From: Desulfitobacterium sp.
GTDB lineage: Bacteria; Bacillota; Desulfitobacteriia; Desulfitobacteriales; Desulfitobacteriaceae
Assembly (NCBI GenBank): GCA_012799495.1
Contig: JAAZLD010000509.1
Span: 1-6,290, forward strand
DNA length: 6,290 nt
Direction of reading: 5' to 3'
Below, one piece after another: positions 1-5,655 of this stretch. Every line of letters starts with the position of its first letter. Position 1 is the stretch's first letter. Below the pieces are notes generated by a model that saw only the letters and a program-made list of their open reading frames with translations, was not told the DNA's origin and searched no databases. A program made the position numbers and the translations under genes.

Positions 1-471
1 CCAAGAATCTTCTCCATCGAAACCTACTTGATCCTTACCATCATTAAATGTTCTAGCAAAAGGAGTTCCGATGACATCCTCTTCCACTGGTCTCCGATCA
101 AAAGAATGATGTTCCTCCTTTTCCTCTTCCCGGCTACACTGAATACAGACAGTAGTATGAGGTAACGCTTCTAATCTTGCCAAGGGAATCTCTTCACCGC
201 AATGCTCACAAACACCATATTTCCCATCCTCATAACGTTGAAGGGCGGAATCCATTGCATCAATTTCATGCTTAAGCCGATCGTGCAAAGCTACATCCCT
301 AGATCTCTCATAAACTTCTGTACCAATATCAGCAGGGTGATTATCCATAACTGAAAGTTCTCCTAGAGATTCTCGCATATCTTCTGTAAGAAGGCTTTCC
401 GAAGTTTCCATAGCCTCTGCTTTGTTTTTCTTTACTTCCTCGATTAATTTGCGAACTTGAGACTTGTCCAT
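1..471 (-). CDS. yteA: YteA-family TraR/DksA-type zinc-finger protein, 3' end outside window
   Basis: The frame is open from ATG at 471 to the window edge, giving 157 residues and no stop, so the C-terminus is missing. An N-terminal helical part (about residues 1-80) contains the ELSVMDNHPAD-GTEVYERSRD stretch typical of the YteA family. A C4 zinc finger follows: C88 and C91 in CEHCGEEIP, C109 and C112 in CIQC, with LARLEALP between them. The tail carries the family pattern RPVEEDVIGTPF. The family belongs to the TraR/DksA zinc-finger superfamily and is found nearly only in endospore formers; a regulatory role is assumed for it but its target is not known. Bacillus subtilis YteA itself has lost some of the cysteines, whereas this copy keeps all four. 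The start is supported by AAGGAGGAG at 477-485. It lies 70 bp downstream of the DUF5665-like gene on the same strand and may be cotranscribed with it. The family call is firm; the function is open. Confidence 0.9.
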   Translation of the reverse strand, partial: MDKSQVRKLIEEVKKNKAEAMETSESLLTEDMRESLGELSVMDNHPADIGTEVYERSRDVALHDRLKHEIDAMDSALQRYEDGKYGVCEHCGEEIPLARLEALPHTTVCIQCSREEEKEEHHSFDRRPVEEDVIGTPFARTFNDGKDQVGFDGEDSW

Positions 472-476
472 AACTT

Positions 477-485
477 CTCCTCCTT
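477..485 (-). promoter_or_regulatory. Strong ribosome binding site of the YteA-like gene
   Basis: Read on the minus strand this is AAGGAGGAG, with about 7 nt between the AAGGAGG core and the ATG at 471. It fixes the start of the truncated gene. In the 70-bp gap 472-541 I found no convincing promoter or terminator, which favours read-through from the upstream gene. Confidence 0.75.
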
Positions 486-541
486 GGCTGGTATTCTAAT
501 TCATCCACCTAGTACAGATTTCCCTAATACAATTTCATAGC

Positions 542-943
542 CTAGTACCCATTGTGTAGGTTAACAAATTTCATTATTTCCCCAATTACTCCCCCGATTA
601 CTGGCAAATTCAAGAGGACCAAGTGGCGTAGGATCATAACCAAAATCCCCAATAACACTGTTGCCCCTAAAGCTCCCCCTAATCCTCTTACTAAGCCTAA
701 TCCAAAATTTAAAAGCAATAAACGTCGGGGATTGTTTAAATAGGTAATATATTCCGTGAGATTTATTCTCTCTAACACCATATAAAGTTGGTGAAGCTTA
801 CCTTGTAGTTCTTGCCACTCAGGTTCACTTAGAGAACTTTCCCCAGGAAATTTTCCATCTCTTTGCCAATAATAGTTTGTGGCCTTAGTCGATACTTTTC
901 TCTTAAATCTAAAAGTTCCTTGTTTTCTTAAGGCCATAAACAT
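542..943 (-). CDS. DUF5665-like small membrane protein
   Basis: This gene encodes 133 residues. The N-terminal 35 residues are basic and polar (MALRKQGTFRFKRKV), with no signal peptide. Residues 40-68 look like an amphipathic helix (EPEWQELQGKLHQLYMVLERI). The remainder matches my recollection of the DUF5665 family of Firmicutes: a YLNNPRRLLLLNF motif at about 68-80, a glycine-rich hydrophobic segment (about 80-108) that should cross the membrane once, then LNLPVIGGVIGEI, a short hydrophobic C-terminal helix. The function of the family is unknown. The start at 943 has GAGGTGA just upstream (948-953 core); a second in-frame ATG at 937 would leave a longer gap to that site and is less likely. 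The gene sits between the TIM-barrel gene (66 bp upstream) and the YteA-like gene (70 bp downstream), all on one strand. Membrane location is inferred from hydrophobicity. Confidence 0.8.
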   Translation of the reverse strand: MFMALRKQGTFRFKRKVSTKATNYYWQRDGKFPGESSLSEPEWQELQGKLHQLYMVLERINLTEYITYLNNPRRLLLLNFGLGLVRGLGGALGATVLLGILVMILRHLVLLNLPVIGGVIGEIMKFVNLHNGY

Positions 944-1009
944 TCTTCACCTCACCATGGTTTCCGAATTAGTTTTCCCTAGGAAAAAGAAATTACCCTG
1001 AAATCTCTC

Positions 1010-1813
1010 TTATTTATTAGAACTCCCTTTGAAAATGCTTTTGATCCTAATAATGCTTTTATAAGCCTTTTCAAGGAAGTCTTGCGGTTCCCCTTCTCTT
1101 TCCGAAGGAGTGGGATAAACTTCTAAAGTTAAAAAACCTTCATAGGACTTAGGAAAAATTTCCCCTAACTTTTCCCAGTCGATAATTCCATGACCAGGTA
1201 ACCAATGTTGATCAACCTTACCATCATTATCAGATAAATGAGTAGTAAATATCCTTTCACCGAACTTTTTTAAGAAAGAATAGTTATTTTTTTCCGTAAG
1301 GTGGTAGTGAGAACTATCAAAACAAAAACCTAACCAGGGAGAATTAATATTCTCAAGAGTATATGAAATATAATCAATCCGCCGAGTATTCTCCACAGCA
1401 ATCTTTACCCCTAAAGCCTCTCCTCTCTTTGCAATTTCCCCAAGACTATCTACCCCAATCTGATTAGGGGATTGGGGATTTTCTTCGTCACAAAGATGCA
1501 TAACAAAAAGTGGACTCTCATAACGAGAACAGTCTTCCAAGCAACGAAGATGCTGTTGGATTACTCGATTCCTTCGTTCTTTATCTTCAGCCCATAAGCC
1601 ATCGGAATCACACCAGTGCATATGAAAATTATCAATTTTTAAGCCCCTCTCCCTTACTAATGTGGGCATCTTTTCTTTTTGTAAAGGAAAAGGGGCCTCC
1701 TCATCTTCCCACCAGAGAGAAGTTCCTATAAAACCCACCTCCTGAATCATCCTGATCCTTTCTGCAAAAGGAAGGATAAAGCCATACCAGGAGAAAATTC
1801 CTACTTCTTTCAT
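1010..1813 (-). CDS. Sugar phosphate isomerase/epimerase-like TIM-barrel protein
   Basis: This gene encodes 267 residues, a normal length for the xylose-isomerase-like / AP-endonuclease-2 TIM-barrel superfamily (COG1082 type). The metal-site pattern of the superfamily can be read: H64 or H66 (FHMHW), H106 (VMHLCD), E141 (AVENTRR), D166 and H169 (FDSSHYH), H192 (THLSDNDG), D201 and H203 (KVDQHWLPGHG), and E231 (LTLEVYP). The sequence HLSDNDGK..DQHWLPGHGIIDW is typical of soluble sugar isomerases and epimerases in this fold. A divalent-metal enzyme acting on a sugar or sugar phosphate is therefore likely, but the substrate cannot be read. Endonuclease IV uses the same ligand set but is somewhat longer and has DNA-binding loops I do not recognise here. 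There is no signal peptide, so it is cytoplasmic. The start at 1813 is preceded only by a G-run (GTGGGGGG), a poor ribosome binding site. It is separated from menA by 268 bp and a terminator, so it is probably a separate unit. Confidence 0.85.
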   Translation of the reverse strand: MKEVGIFSWYGFILPFAERIRMIQEVGFIGTSLWWEDEEAPFPLQKEKMPTLVRERGLKIDNFHMHWCDSDGLWAEDKERRNRVIQQHLRCLEDCSRYESPLFVMHLCDEENPQSPNQIGVDSLGEIAKRGEALGVKIAVENTRRIDYISYTLENINSPWLGFCFDSSHYHLTEKNNYSFLKKFGERIFTTHLSDNDGKVDQHWLPGHGIIDWEKLGEIFPKSYEGFLTLEVYPTPSEREGEPQDFLEKAYKSIIRIKSIFKGSSNK

Positions 1814-1841
1814 ACTAACCCCCCACTATTTTCTTCCTATC

Positions 1842-1911
1842 GTTCTTATTGCTCTTATTGTTCTTGTGGTCTTAGTGATCTTGTGCTCTTATTGCCCTTA
1901 AGCTCTTATTG
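1842..1911. repeat. Degenerate short tandem repeat, about 9-nt unit (plus strand YTCTTATTG)
   Basis: About eight units of 8-9 nt follow one another. Clear copies of GTTCTTATT or CTCTTATTG alternate with variants such as TTCTTGTG, GTCTTAGTG, ATCTTGTG and CCCTTAAG. On the minus strand the unit reads CAATAAGAG. The block starts 29 bp upstream of the TIM-barrel ATG, so it would lie in that gene's leader or promoter region. No reading frame stays open across it. The unit length is slightly irregular, so it looks like an old, drifted microsatellite rather than a fresh one. Just beyond it, at 1953-1958 on the minus strand, is TATAAT, but no matching -35 is seen at normal distance. Confidence 0.7.
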
Positions 1912-1960
1912 ATTTTTTGTTATTATTATTGTTCAGCTGTATTGACTTTTCTATTATATA

Positions 1961-1985
1961 GACAAGAAACCCGCCTTAGCGGGTT
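1961..1985 (-). terminator. Intrinsic terminator of menA
   Basis: On the minus strand the stem AACCCGC pairs perfectly with GCGGGTT (1979-1985 and 1968-1974) around the tetraloop TAAG. It is followed by TTCTTGTC (TTTCTTGT when the last stem base is included), a modest T-tract. It lies about 96 bp past the menA stop. On the plus strand the stem is followed by CAAATC, so it should not terminate in that direction. The stretch 1986-2081 between it and menA shows nothing I can name. Confidence 0.7.
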
Positions 1986-2081
1986 CAAATCAAGATTATC
2001 CAAGTATTCTATTGCTGATTAGTAATTATTTATGCCCTCGAAAGTTTATAGCTCTATCCCTTGAGAATATACTCCATAAAA

Positions 2082-2975
2082 TCAGAATAAATGTCCTAAT
2101 AATAAACCGAAAGCTAATATAAAACCAAAGAGAGTATTAGTTTGTCCGGTGGATTTCATAGCCGGCATCATGGTAATTGGTTCACTCTTACCCACAAAGC
2201 CTTTAGTTGCTTCTACCGCTTTGGGAATACTAAAAAGAGCTAAGAGGGCATATGGAGTAATCATTTGAGCAATAACAAGGCCAACTAACCAAAGGTAAGC
2301 AACAGCAAACATTACCCCCATAAATTTAATAGCATTAGGAGGACCTAAGACTACAGGGATCGTTTTACGACCATTAACTTTATCTCCATCATGGTCACGA
2401 ATATTATTACCTAGGTTAATTAACCCCACCAAAATTCCACTAGGAATAGCTACTAAAATTGGTAAAGTCGATACATAGCCTGTTTGAATAAAAAAAGCGA
2501 TGAGAATAATTCCAAAACCCATAAAAAGTCCTGAAAACAGTTCCCCGAGAGGGGTATAGGATATAGGATAAGGTCCCCCAGTATAAAGATATCCCATCAA
2601 CATACAAACAGAACCTACCACTGCCAACCACCAAGAGGAAGAAGCACAAATGTAAATTCCTAAGAGAATAGAAATACCATACATAATAAGGGCAAGGGAC
2701 ATGATCAAACGGGGAGACATCCCATGGCGGACAATTCCACCACCAATACCTACTGATTCTTCCGTATCTAGTCCTCTTTTATAATCATAATACTCATTGA
2801 AAAGATTGGTTGCTGATTGAATCAATAAACTGGCCACCATCATAGCAGTAAATAAGAGCCAATTACTCTTCCCTTCCATAAGGGCCAATACAGTTCCTAA
2901 CAAAACTGGAACAAATCCCGCAGTTAAAGTATGAGGCCGAATCAATTCCCACCAAATTCTCCAACTTTTACTCAT
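2082..2975 (-). CDS. menA: 1,4-dihydroxy-2-naphthoate polyprenyltransferase (MenA)
   Basis: MenA is a membrane enzyme of the UbiA superfamily. It joins a polyprenyl diphosphate chain to 1,4-dihydroxy-2-naphthoate to give demethylmenaquinone, the step before the final methylation in menaquinone synthesis. The protein has 297 residues, the usual length. It begins with WRIWWELIRPHTLTAGFVPV, where RPHTL is a MenA hallmark. The first aspartate-rich motif is N57-LFN60-EYYD64-YKRGLD70 and the second is N190-NIRD194-HDGD198; both bind Mg-diphosphate. GGGIVRHG (78-85) and YTGGPYPISY-PLGEL (131-145) are further MenA-type signatures. About eight or nine hydrophobic segments alternate with short loops. 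The start at 2975 has TGAGGAGA at 2981-2988. No other men gene lies in the window, so it stands apart from its pathway here. It is transcribed away from the toxin-antitoxin pair. Its presence implies menaquinone-based electron transport. Confidence 0.95.
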   Translation of the reverse strand: MSKSWRIWWELIRPHTLTAGFVPVLLGTVLALMEGKSNWLLFTAMMVASLLIQSATNLFNEYYDYKRGLDTEESVGIGGGIVRHGMSPRLIMSLALIMYGISILLGIYICASSSWWLAVVGSVCMLMGYLYTGGPYPISYTPLGELFSGLFMGFGIILIAFFIQTGYVSTLPILVAIPSGILVGLINLGNNIRDHDGDKVNGRKTIPVVLGPPNAIKFMGVMFAVAYLWLVGLVIAQMITPYALLALFSIPKAVEATKGFVGKSEPITMMPAMKSTGQTNTLFGFILAFGLLLGHLF

Positions 2976-3015
2976 ATCTATCTCCTCATAAAATTTTCTT
3001 TCTAAAACCCTGTCT

Positions 3016-3024
3016 ATTTTACCA
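3016..3024 (-). promoter_or_regulatory. Possible extended -10 promoter for menA
   Basis: On the minus strand this is TGGTAAAAT, an extended -10 element (TGn plus TAAAAT) about 40 bp upstream of the menA ATG. The -35 position at a 16-nt spacer reads TTATTT, a poor match, so the call rests on the extended -10. The whole menA upstream region is shared with the divergent toxin-antitoxin promoter. Confidence 0.45.
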
Positions 3025-3058
3025 TAAAGTAATCACAAAATAACCATTAACTAATGAA

Positions 3059-3087
3059 TTGAATTTCTGGCAAAGACGTAATACAAT
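3059..3087 (+). promoter_or_regulatory. Sigma-A-type promoter of the relBE-type operon
   Basis: TTGAAT (3059-3064) and TACAAT (3082-3087) are separated by exactly 17 nt, a good housekeeping promoter. Transcription should start near 3094, about 20 bp before the antitoxin ATG. The ribosome binding site AAAGGAG (3099-3105) follows with an 8-nt spacer. Confidence 0.8.
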
Positions 3088-3094
3088 GTATTAC
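3078..3094. promoter_or_regulatory. Palindromic operator over the toxin-antitoxin -10 box
   Basis: GTAATACAATGTATTAC is a perfect 17-bp palindrome with 8-bp arms around one central A. It covers the whole -10 box and reaches the expected transcription start. Ribbon-helix-helix antitoxins of this type commonly bind such sites as dimers and repress their own operon together with the toxin, so this is the likely autoregulatory site. The binding is inferred from position and symmetry. Confidence 0.75.
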
Positions 3095-3113
3095 AGAGAA
3101 AGGAGTTGATTTT

Positions 3114-3335
3114 ATGACAATCTCAATAAGACTTACTCCTGAAGAAGCAGAACTAATAAGAGCATATGCAAATTTAAAAAACCAAAGCGTCTCCGAGGTT
3201 ATGCGAAGAGCAATTTTGGAGCAAATTGAAGATGAGTTTGATTTAGATGTATACGAAAAAGCAATGACTGAATACCGTGAGAATCCTAAAACTTACTCAC
3301 TTGATGAAATAGAAAAAGAAATGGGTCTTCGCTGA
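3114..3335 (+). CDS. RelB/DUF6290-type ribbon-helix-helix antitoxin
   Basis: This gene encodes 73 residues. The N-terminus is a ribbon-helix-helix DNA-binding fold: a beta strand MTISIRLTPEEAELI, then helix A (about 9-22), a turn, and helix B SVSEVMRRAILEQIEDE (about 25-41). The acidic C-terminal half (YEKAMTEYRENPKTYSLDEIEKEMG) is the part that in RelB-like antitoxins wraps around and blocks the toxin; S62-LDEIEKEMG is a common ending in this group. It should form a dimer, bind the palindrome at 3078-3094 and neutralise the downstream toxin. The start is fixed by AAAGGAG at 3099-3105. Its TGA overlaps the toxin ATG by one base, so the two are translationally coupled. Unlike every other gene in the window, this pair lies on the plus strand, which fits a cassette that arrived by transfer, although base composition does not clearly stand out. 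Confidence 0.88.
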   Translation: MTISIRLTPEEAELIRAYANLKNQSVSEVMRRAILEQIEDEFDLDVYEKAMTEYRENPKTYSLDEIEKEMGLR

Positions 3336-3604
3336 TGTATAGAGTAAAATTTACGGCCAGAGCAAGAAAGGAAATTCAAAAACTAGATAAAAAAACATCT
3401 CTTCTATTATTAGGGTGGATACGAAAACATTTAGAAGGGTGCGAAAATCCACGTTTTTATGGGAAGCTCTTACAAGGTAACCTCAAAAACGCATGGCGAT
3501 ACAGGGTAGGAGGTTACCGTATCTTAGCTGAAATTAAGGATCAAGAGATTCTTATATTAGTATTATCAGTAGGTCATCGAAAAGATATTTATGAAAAGAT
3601 GTAA
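3335..3604 (+). CDS. RelE/ParE-family toxin, probable mRNA interferase
   Basis: This gene encodes 89 residues, a full-length RelE-like fold. The N-terminal strand YRVKFTARARKEIQKLD is the family opening. The centre has NPRFYGKLLQGNLKNAWRYRVGGYRILAEI, including the W54-R55-YRVG-YRIL-EI pattern that holds the basic RelE residues (R55, R57, R62). The end is VLSVGHRKDIYEKM, with H81, R82, K83 and Y86 in the GHRKDIY signature. RelE toxins cut mRNA in the ribosomal A site and halt translation; ParE relatives instead poison gyrase. The GHRxxIY ending favours the RelE-type activity, but this is inference. There is no clear ribosome binding site before its ATG, so translation should depend on reading through the overlapping antitoxin. 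No terminator is visible in the 38 bp before the convergent peptidase-like gene; only an 11-bp palindrome (3635-3645) lies there. Confidence 0.9.
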   Translation: MYRVKFTARARKEIQKLDKKTSLLLLGWIRKHLEGCENPRFYGKLLQGNLKNAWRYRVGGYRILAEIKDQEILILVLSVGHRKDIYEKM

Positions 3605-3642
3605 ACTGGAGCGTTGAGTGGTGCGGATGTATAATAAGCTGC

Positions 3643-4275
3643 TTAGGCAAATTCAAAATAAAGAAACCCTCCACCAAGCTTTGTACTCTTGAGCCATAAA
3701 GCAAGATCGATGGTTTTAAATCTTCCTTCATCAAGGATATTTACATAAGCCCATTCTTTTTCCAGATCATAACCTAACTCAATAATAGTTACCCAATGCC
3801 AGCGATCGAGATTTTTCACTTCACCATTGCACCAATTGAGAAAAGCAACGGGAAGATCTTTATCTAATGCTTTACTTAAAAAGTCGATAACTTTTTGGAA
3901 AGTTGGGCGGTAATAAACTTCTTCCGGCACCTCACAGAAATGATAGGTAAGGTCCATTCCTTTAGTTTTCGCAAATTCCAACATGGGATTATAAAACATC
4001 TCCAACTTATTAACACCTCTAAGAGAGGGCTTAACATATTTCCATAACTCCTCCATTAAGGAGACCCATTCTTTCCTACTATTATATTTTTTGCCGAGGG
4101 TATTATTTAAATATGTTAAATAGTAGTAGATATTCGAGGCTGCACAAGAGCCACAGCCAGAAAGACGCTGCCAGGTTGTAGGGAACCAACGCTGATTAGA
4201 GCCGAAAAAATCATCCTTATTCTTTTTATCATAGAATTTAAATAATTCAGGATTAGTAAGTGCTTTTTTGTTCAT
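3643..4275 (-). CDS. Papain/C39-like putative cysteine peptidase-fold protein
   Basis: With the start at 4275 the protein has 210 residues. I do not recognise a named gene, but the layout resembles papain-like/C39-like peptidases: Q36 ahead of LSGCGSCAASNIYYYL (catalytic Cys candidate C41 in GCG, second Cys C44), then RWHWVTIIEL with H160, then AYVNILDEG with N180 or D182 as the third member. The middle (about 60-125) is helical, and a late GGGFLYFEF strand closes the fold. There is no signal peptide and no membrane segment, so it should act in the cytoplasm. The start is chosen because AAGGAG (4285-4290) lies 9 nt before ATG 4275. A longer frame opens at 4344, overlaps the upstream flavoprotein gene by 14 bp and has a poor binding site. 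It lies 55 bp downstream of the flavoprotein gene and probably shares its transcript. Peptidase activity, cyclisation or another thiol chemistry are all possible. Confidence 0.65.
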   Translation of the reverse strand: MNKKALTNPELFKFYDKKNKDDFFGSNQRWFPTTWQRLSGCGSCAASNIYYYLTYLNNTLGKKYNSRKEWVSLMEELWKYVKPSLRGVNKLEMFYNPMLEFAKTKGMDLTYHFCEVPEEVYYRPTFQKVIDFLSKALDKDLPVAFLNWCNGEVKNLDRWHWVTIIELGYDLEKEWAYVNILDEGRFKTIDLALWLKSTKLGGGFLYFEFA

Positions 4276-4284
4276 ATTCCCCAT

Positions 4285-4290
4285 CTCCTT
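4285..4290 (-). promoter_or_regulatory. Ribosome binding site that decides the start of the peptidase-like gene
   Basis: On the minus strand AAGGAG sits 9 nt before ATG 4275. The upstream in-frame ATG at 4284 overlaps this site and has no spacer, and the first ATG at 4344 has only AGG nearby. The short form (210 residues) is therefore preferred. Confidence 0.7.
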
Positions 4291-4330
4291 TTCAGCAAGG
4301 AAAATTTCATCACTTTTCCTATCTATGCTC

Positions 4331-5569
4331 CTAGTTGGCTGCATTAATACCTGCTAGATAGGCTGACGACCAAGCCCATTGCAAATTATAACCTCCACAA
4401 TCACCATCTATATCTAGAACTTCGCCGGCGAAAAAAAGTCCCGGCACTAACCTTGATTCCATAGTTGCAGGATTAACTTCCCTTACATCGATTCCTCCTG
4501 CAGTCACTTGAGCTGCAGCCCAATTATTTGTTCCTACCACCTGGAATCGCCAGTCTTGGAGGATTTTTCTTATATTTCTTTTTTCTCGATTAGAAACTTC
4601 TCCAACAGGTTTATGAATATCTTCTATCCCTGCTTCTTTTAAGACTACAGGAATCAATTGCTTATTGATAAATCCTACAAAGCTAAAGAAAAGGCTCTTC
4701 CTAGGATTTGCAGCCCAACGTTTTTCTAGATATTGAGATAACTCCTCTGAGGAATATTTATCTAATATTACTAGTTTCAGCCAAACTTCACGTCCCCTGC
4801 GTATGTTTTCCGCAGCTATACGGCTTAATTGCAAAATAGGAGGTCCAGAAATTCCATAATCGGTAAAAAGAATTTCCCCTTCTTCTTGAGCTTGAGATTT
4901 CCCATTAAGAATTATTTCCGCCCTTCCAACGAATTTTATCCCTTTGATTTGTTTTAGAAAGGGCTCAGCTAGCTTTAATTGCACTAGAGCAGGAAAAGGC
5001 TCGATCAAAGTATGGCCTAATTTTTGGACTAAGGGATAGCCTGATCCATTAGAACTTAAATTTGGAGCTGCCTTCCCTCCAGTTGCAATAATTACATTTT
5101 GGGCGAAATATTTTTGGCCCTCTTTAGTGATAAGCTCAAAACCCCTTTTTTTATTTTTAATTTCTTTTACTTCTGCTTCTACTATGGTCTCTATCCCTAA
5201 CCGCTCAATTTCGTAACGAAGTACATCCAAAACACTTGAAGCCTGATTGGAGTTGGGGTAAACCTTCCCCCCCTCCTCAACTTTATGGGCAATACCTAAT
5301 TCTTCAAAGAATTGGATAGTTTGTTCCTTATCAAAAGTCCTTAGGGCACTATAGGCAAATTTCGGATTTTGTCCGTGAAAGTGAGAGATTTCCATGTTTA
5401 CATTAGTAAGGTTACACCGTCCATTACCAGTAGCTAAAATCTTCTTACCTACTCGTTGATTTTTTTCTAAAATCGTAACTTTTCCACCCTCACGGGCAGC
5501 TATAATGGCAGCGAATAAACCTGCTGCTCCTCCTCCCACTACTACTACTTTGGCTTTCCTATTTGCCAT
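4331..5569 (-). CDS. NAD(P)/FAD-dependent oxidoreductase, HI0933/BaiN family
   Basis: With the start at 5569 the protein has 412 residues, typical for the HI0933-like flavoproteins (E. coli YhiN, clostridial BaiN). The FAD site is GGGAAGL at 12-18, with E35 (ILEK) at the end of the second strand for the ribose. The family signature GRCNLTN is at 50-56, followed by YPNSNQASSV (104-113), IIATGG (160-165), LFTDYGISGPPIL (234-246), VTAGGID (355-361) and the C-terminal GEVLDIDGDCGGYNLQWAWSS (382-402). All conserved blocks are present, so it should bind FAD. BaiN reduces a bile-acid intermediate in gut clostridia, but most members of the family are housekeeping proteins of unknown substrate, and nothing here points to bile acids. 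It is cytoplasmic and is the first gene of the pair with the peptidase-like protein. The start rests on AGGAGGG (5576-5582), 6 nt before the ATG; an in-frame TTG at 5575 touches that site and is not usable. Confidence 0.93.
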   Translation of the reverse strand: MANRKAKVVVVGGGAAGLFAAIIAAREGGKVTILEKNQRVGKKILATGNGRCNLTNVNMEISHFHGQNPKFAYSALRTFDKEQTIQFFEELGIAHKVEEGGKVYPNSNQASSVLDVLRYEIERLGIETIVEAEVKEIKNKKRGFELITKEGQKYFAQNVIIATGGKAAPNLSSNGSGYPLVQKLGHTLIEPFPALVQLKLAEPFLKQIKGIKFVGRAEIILNGKSQAQEEGEILFTDYGISGPPILQLSRIAAENIRRGREVWLKLVILDKYSSEELSQYLEKRWAANPRKSLFFSFVGFINKQLIPVVLKEAGIEDIHKPVGEVSNREKRNIRKILQDWRFQVVGTNNWAAAQVTAGGIDVREVNPATMESRLVPGLFFAGEVLDIDGDCGGYNLQWAWSSAYLAGINAAN

Positions 5570-5575
5570 AGACAA

Positions 5576-5582
5576 CCCTCCT
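5576..5582 (-). promoter_or_regulatory. Ribosome binding site that decides the flavoprotein start
   Basis: AGGAGGG on the minus strand lies 6 nt before ATG 5569. The alternative TTG at 5573-5575 directly abuts the site, so the ATG is the start. No convincing promoter is visible between this site and the repeat array; the best candidates lie inside AT-rich parts of the array itself. Confidence 0.75.
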
Positions 5583-5607
5583 ATAACTAATATTTAAAAT
5601 TGACGAC

Positions 5608-5655
5608 AACCATAGTGTATATAAAGGAGTATATAAAAAACTTGTCCCTATGGTT
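5608..5655. repeat. Inverted repeat, 8-bp perfect arms
   Basis: AACCATAG (5608-5615) and CTATGGTT (5648-5655) are perfect inverted copies enclosing 32 nt that contain two TATATA runs around AAGGAG. The outline is that of a small mobile-repeat end or a hairpin, about 40 bp upstream of the flavoprotein ATG. It overlaps the first unit of the tandem array. Confidence 0.55.

Noticed and set aside
552..743. Plus-strand open frame of 63 codons
   Set aside because: It lies opposite the DUF5665-like gene, has no ribosome binding site and encodes a low-complexity K/P/N-rich product; it is a shadow.
973..987. Hairpin TTTTCC-CTA-GGAAAA between the TIM-barrel and DUF5665-like genes
   Set aside because: The six-pair, mostly A-T stem with a 3-nt loop is too weak to call a terminator.
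1510..1731. Plus-strand open frame of 73 codons
   Set aside because: It is antisense to the well-conserved TIM-barrel gene, and its product shows no recognisable motif.
1953..1958. TATAAT on the minus strand upstream of the TIM-barrel gene
   Set aside because: No -35 element lies at 16-18 nt and there is no proper extended -10, so I do not call a promoter.
2440..2649. Minus-strand open frame of 69 codons inside menA
   Set aside because: It is an alternative frame of menA, whose own frame is strongly conserved.
3552..3734. Minus-strand open frame of 60 codons
   Set aside because: It overlaps the ends of the toxin and peptidase-like genes in the wrong frame and has no family features.
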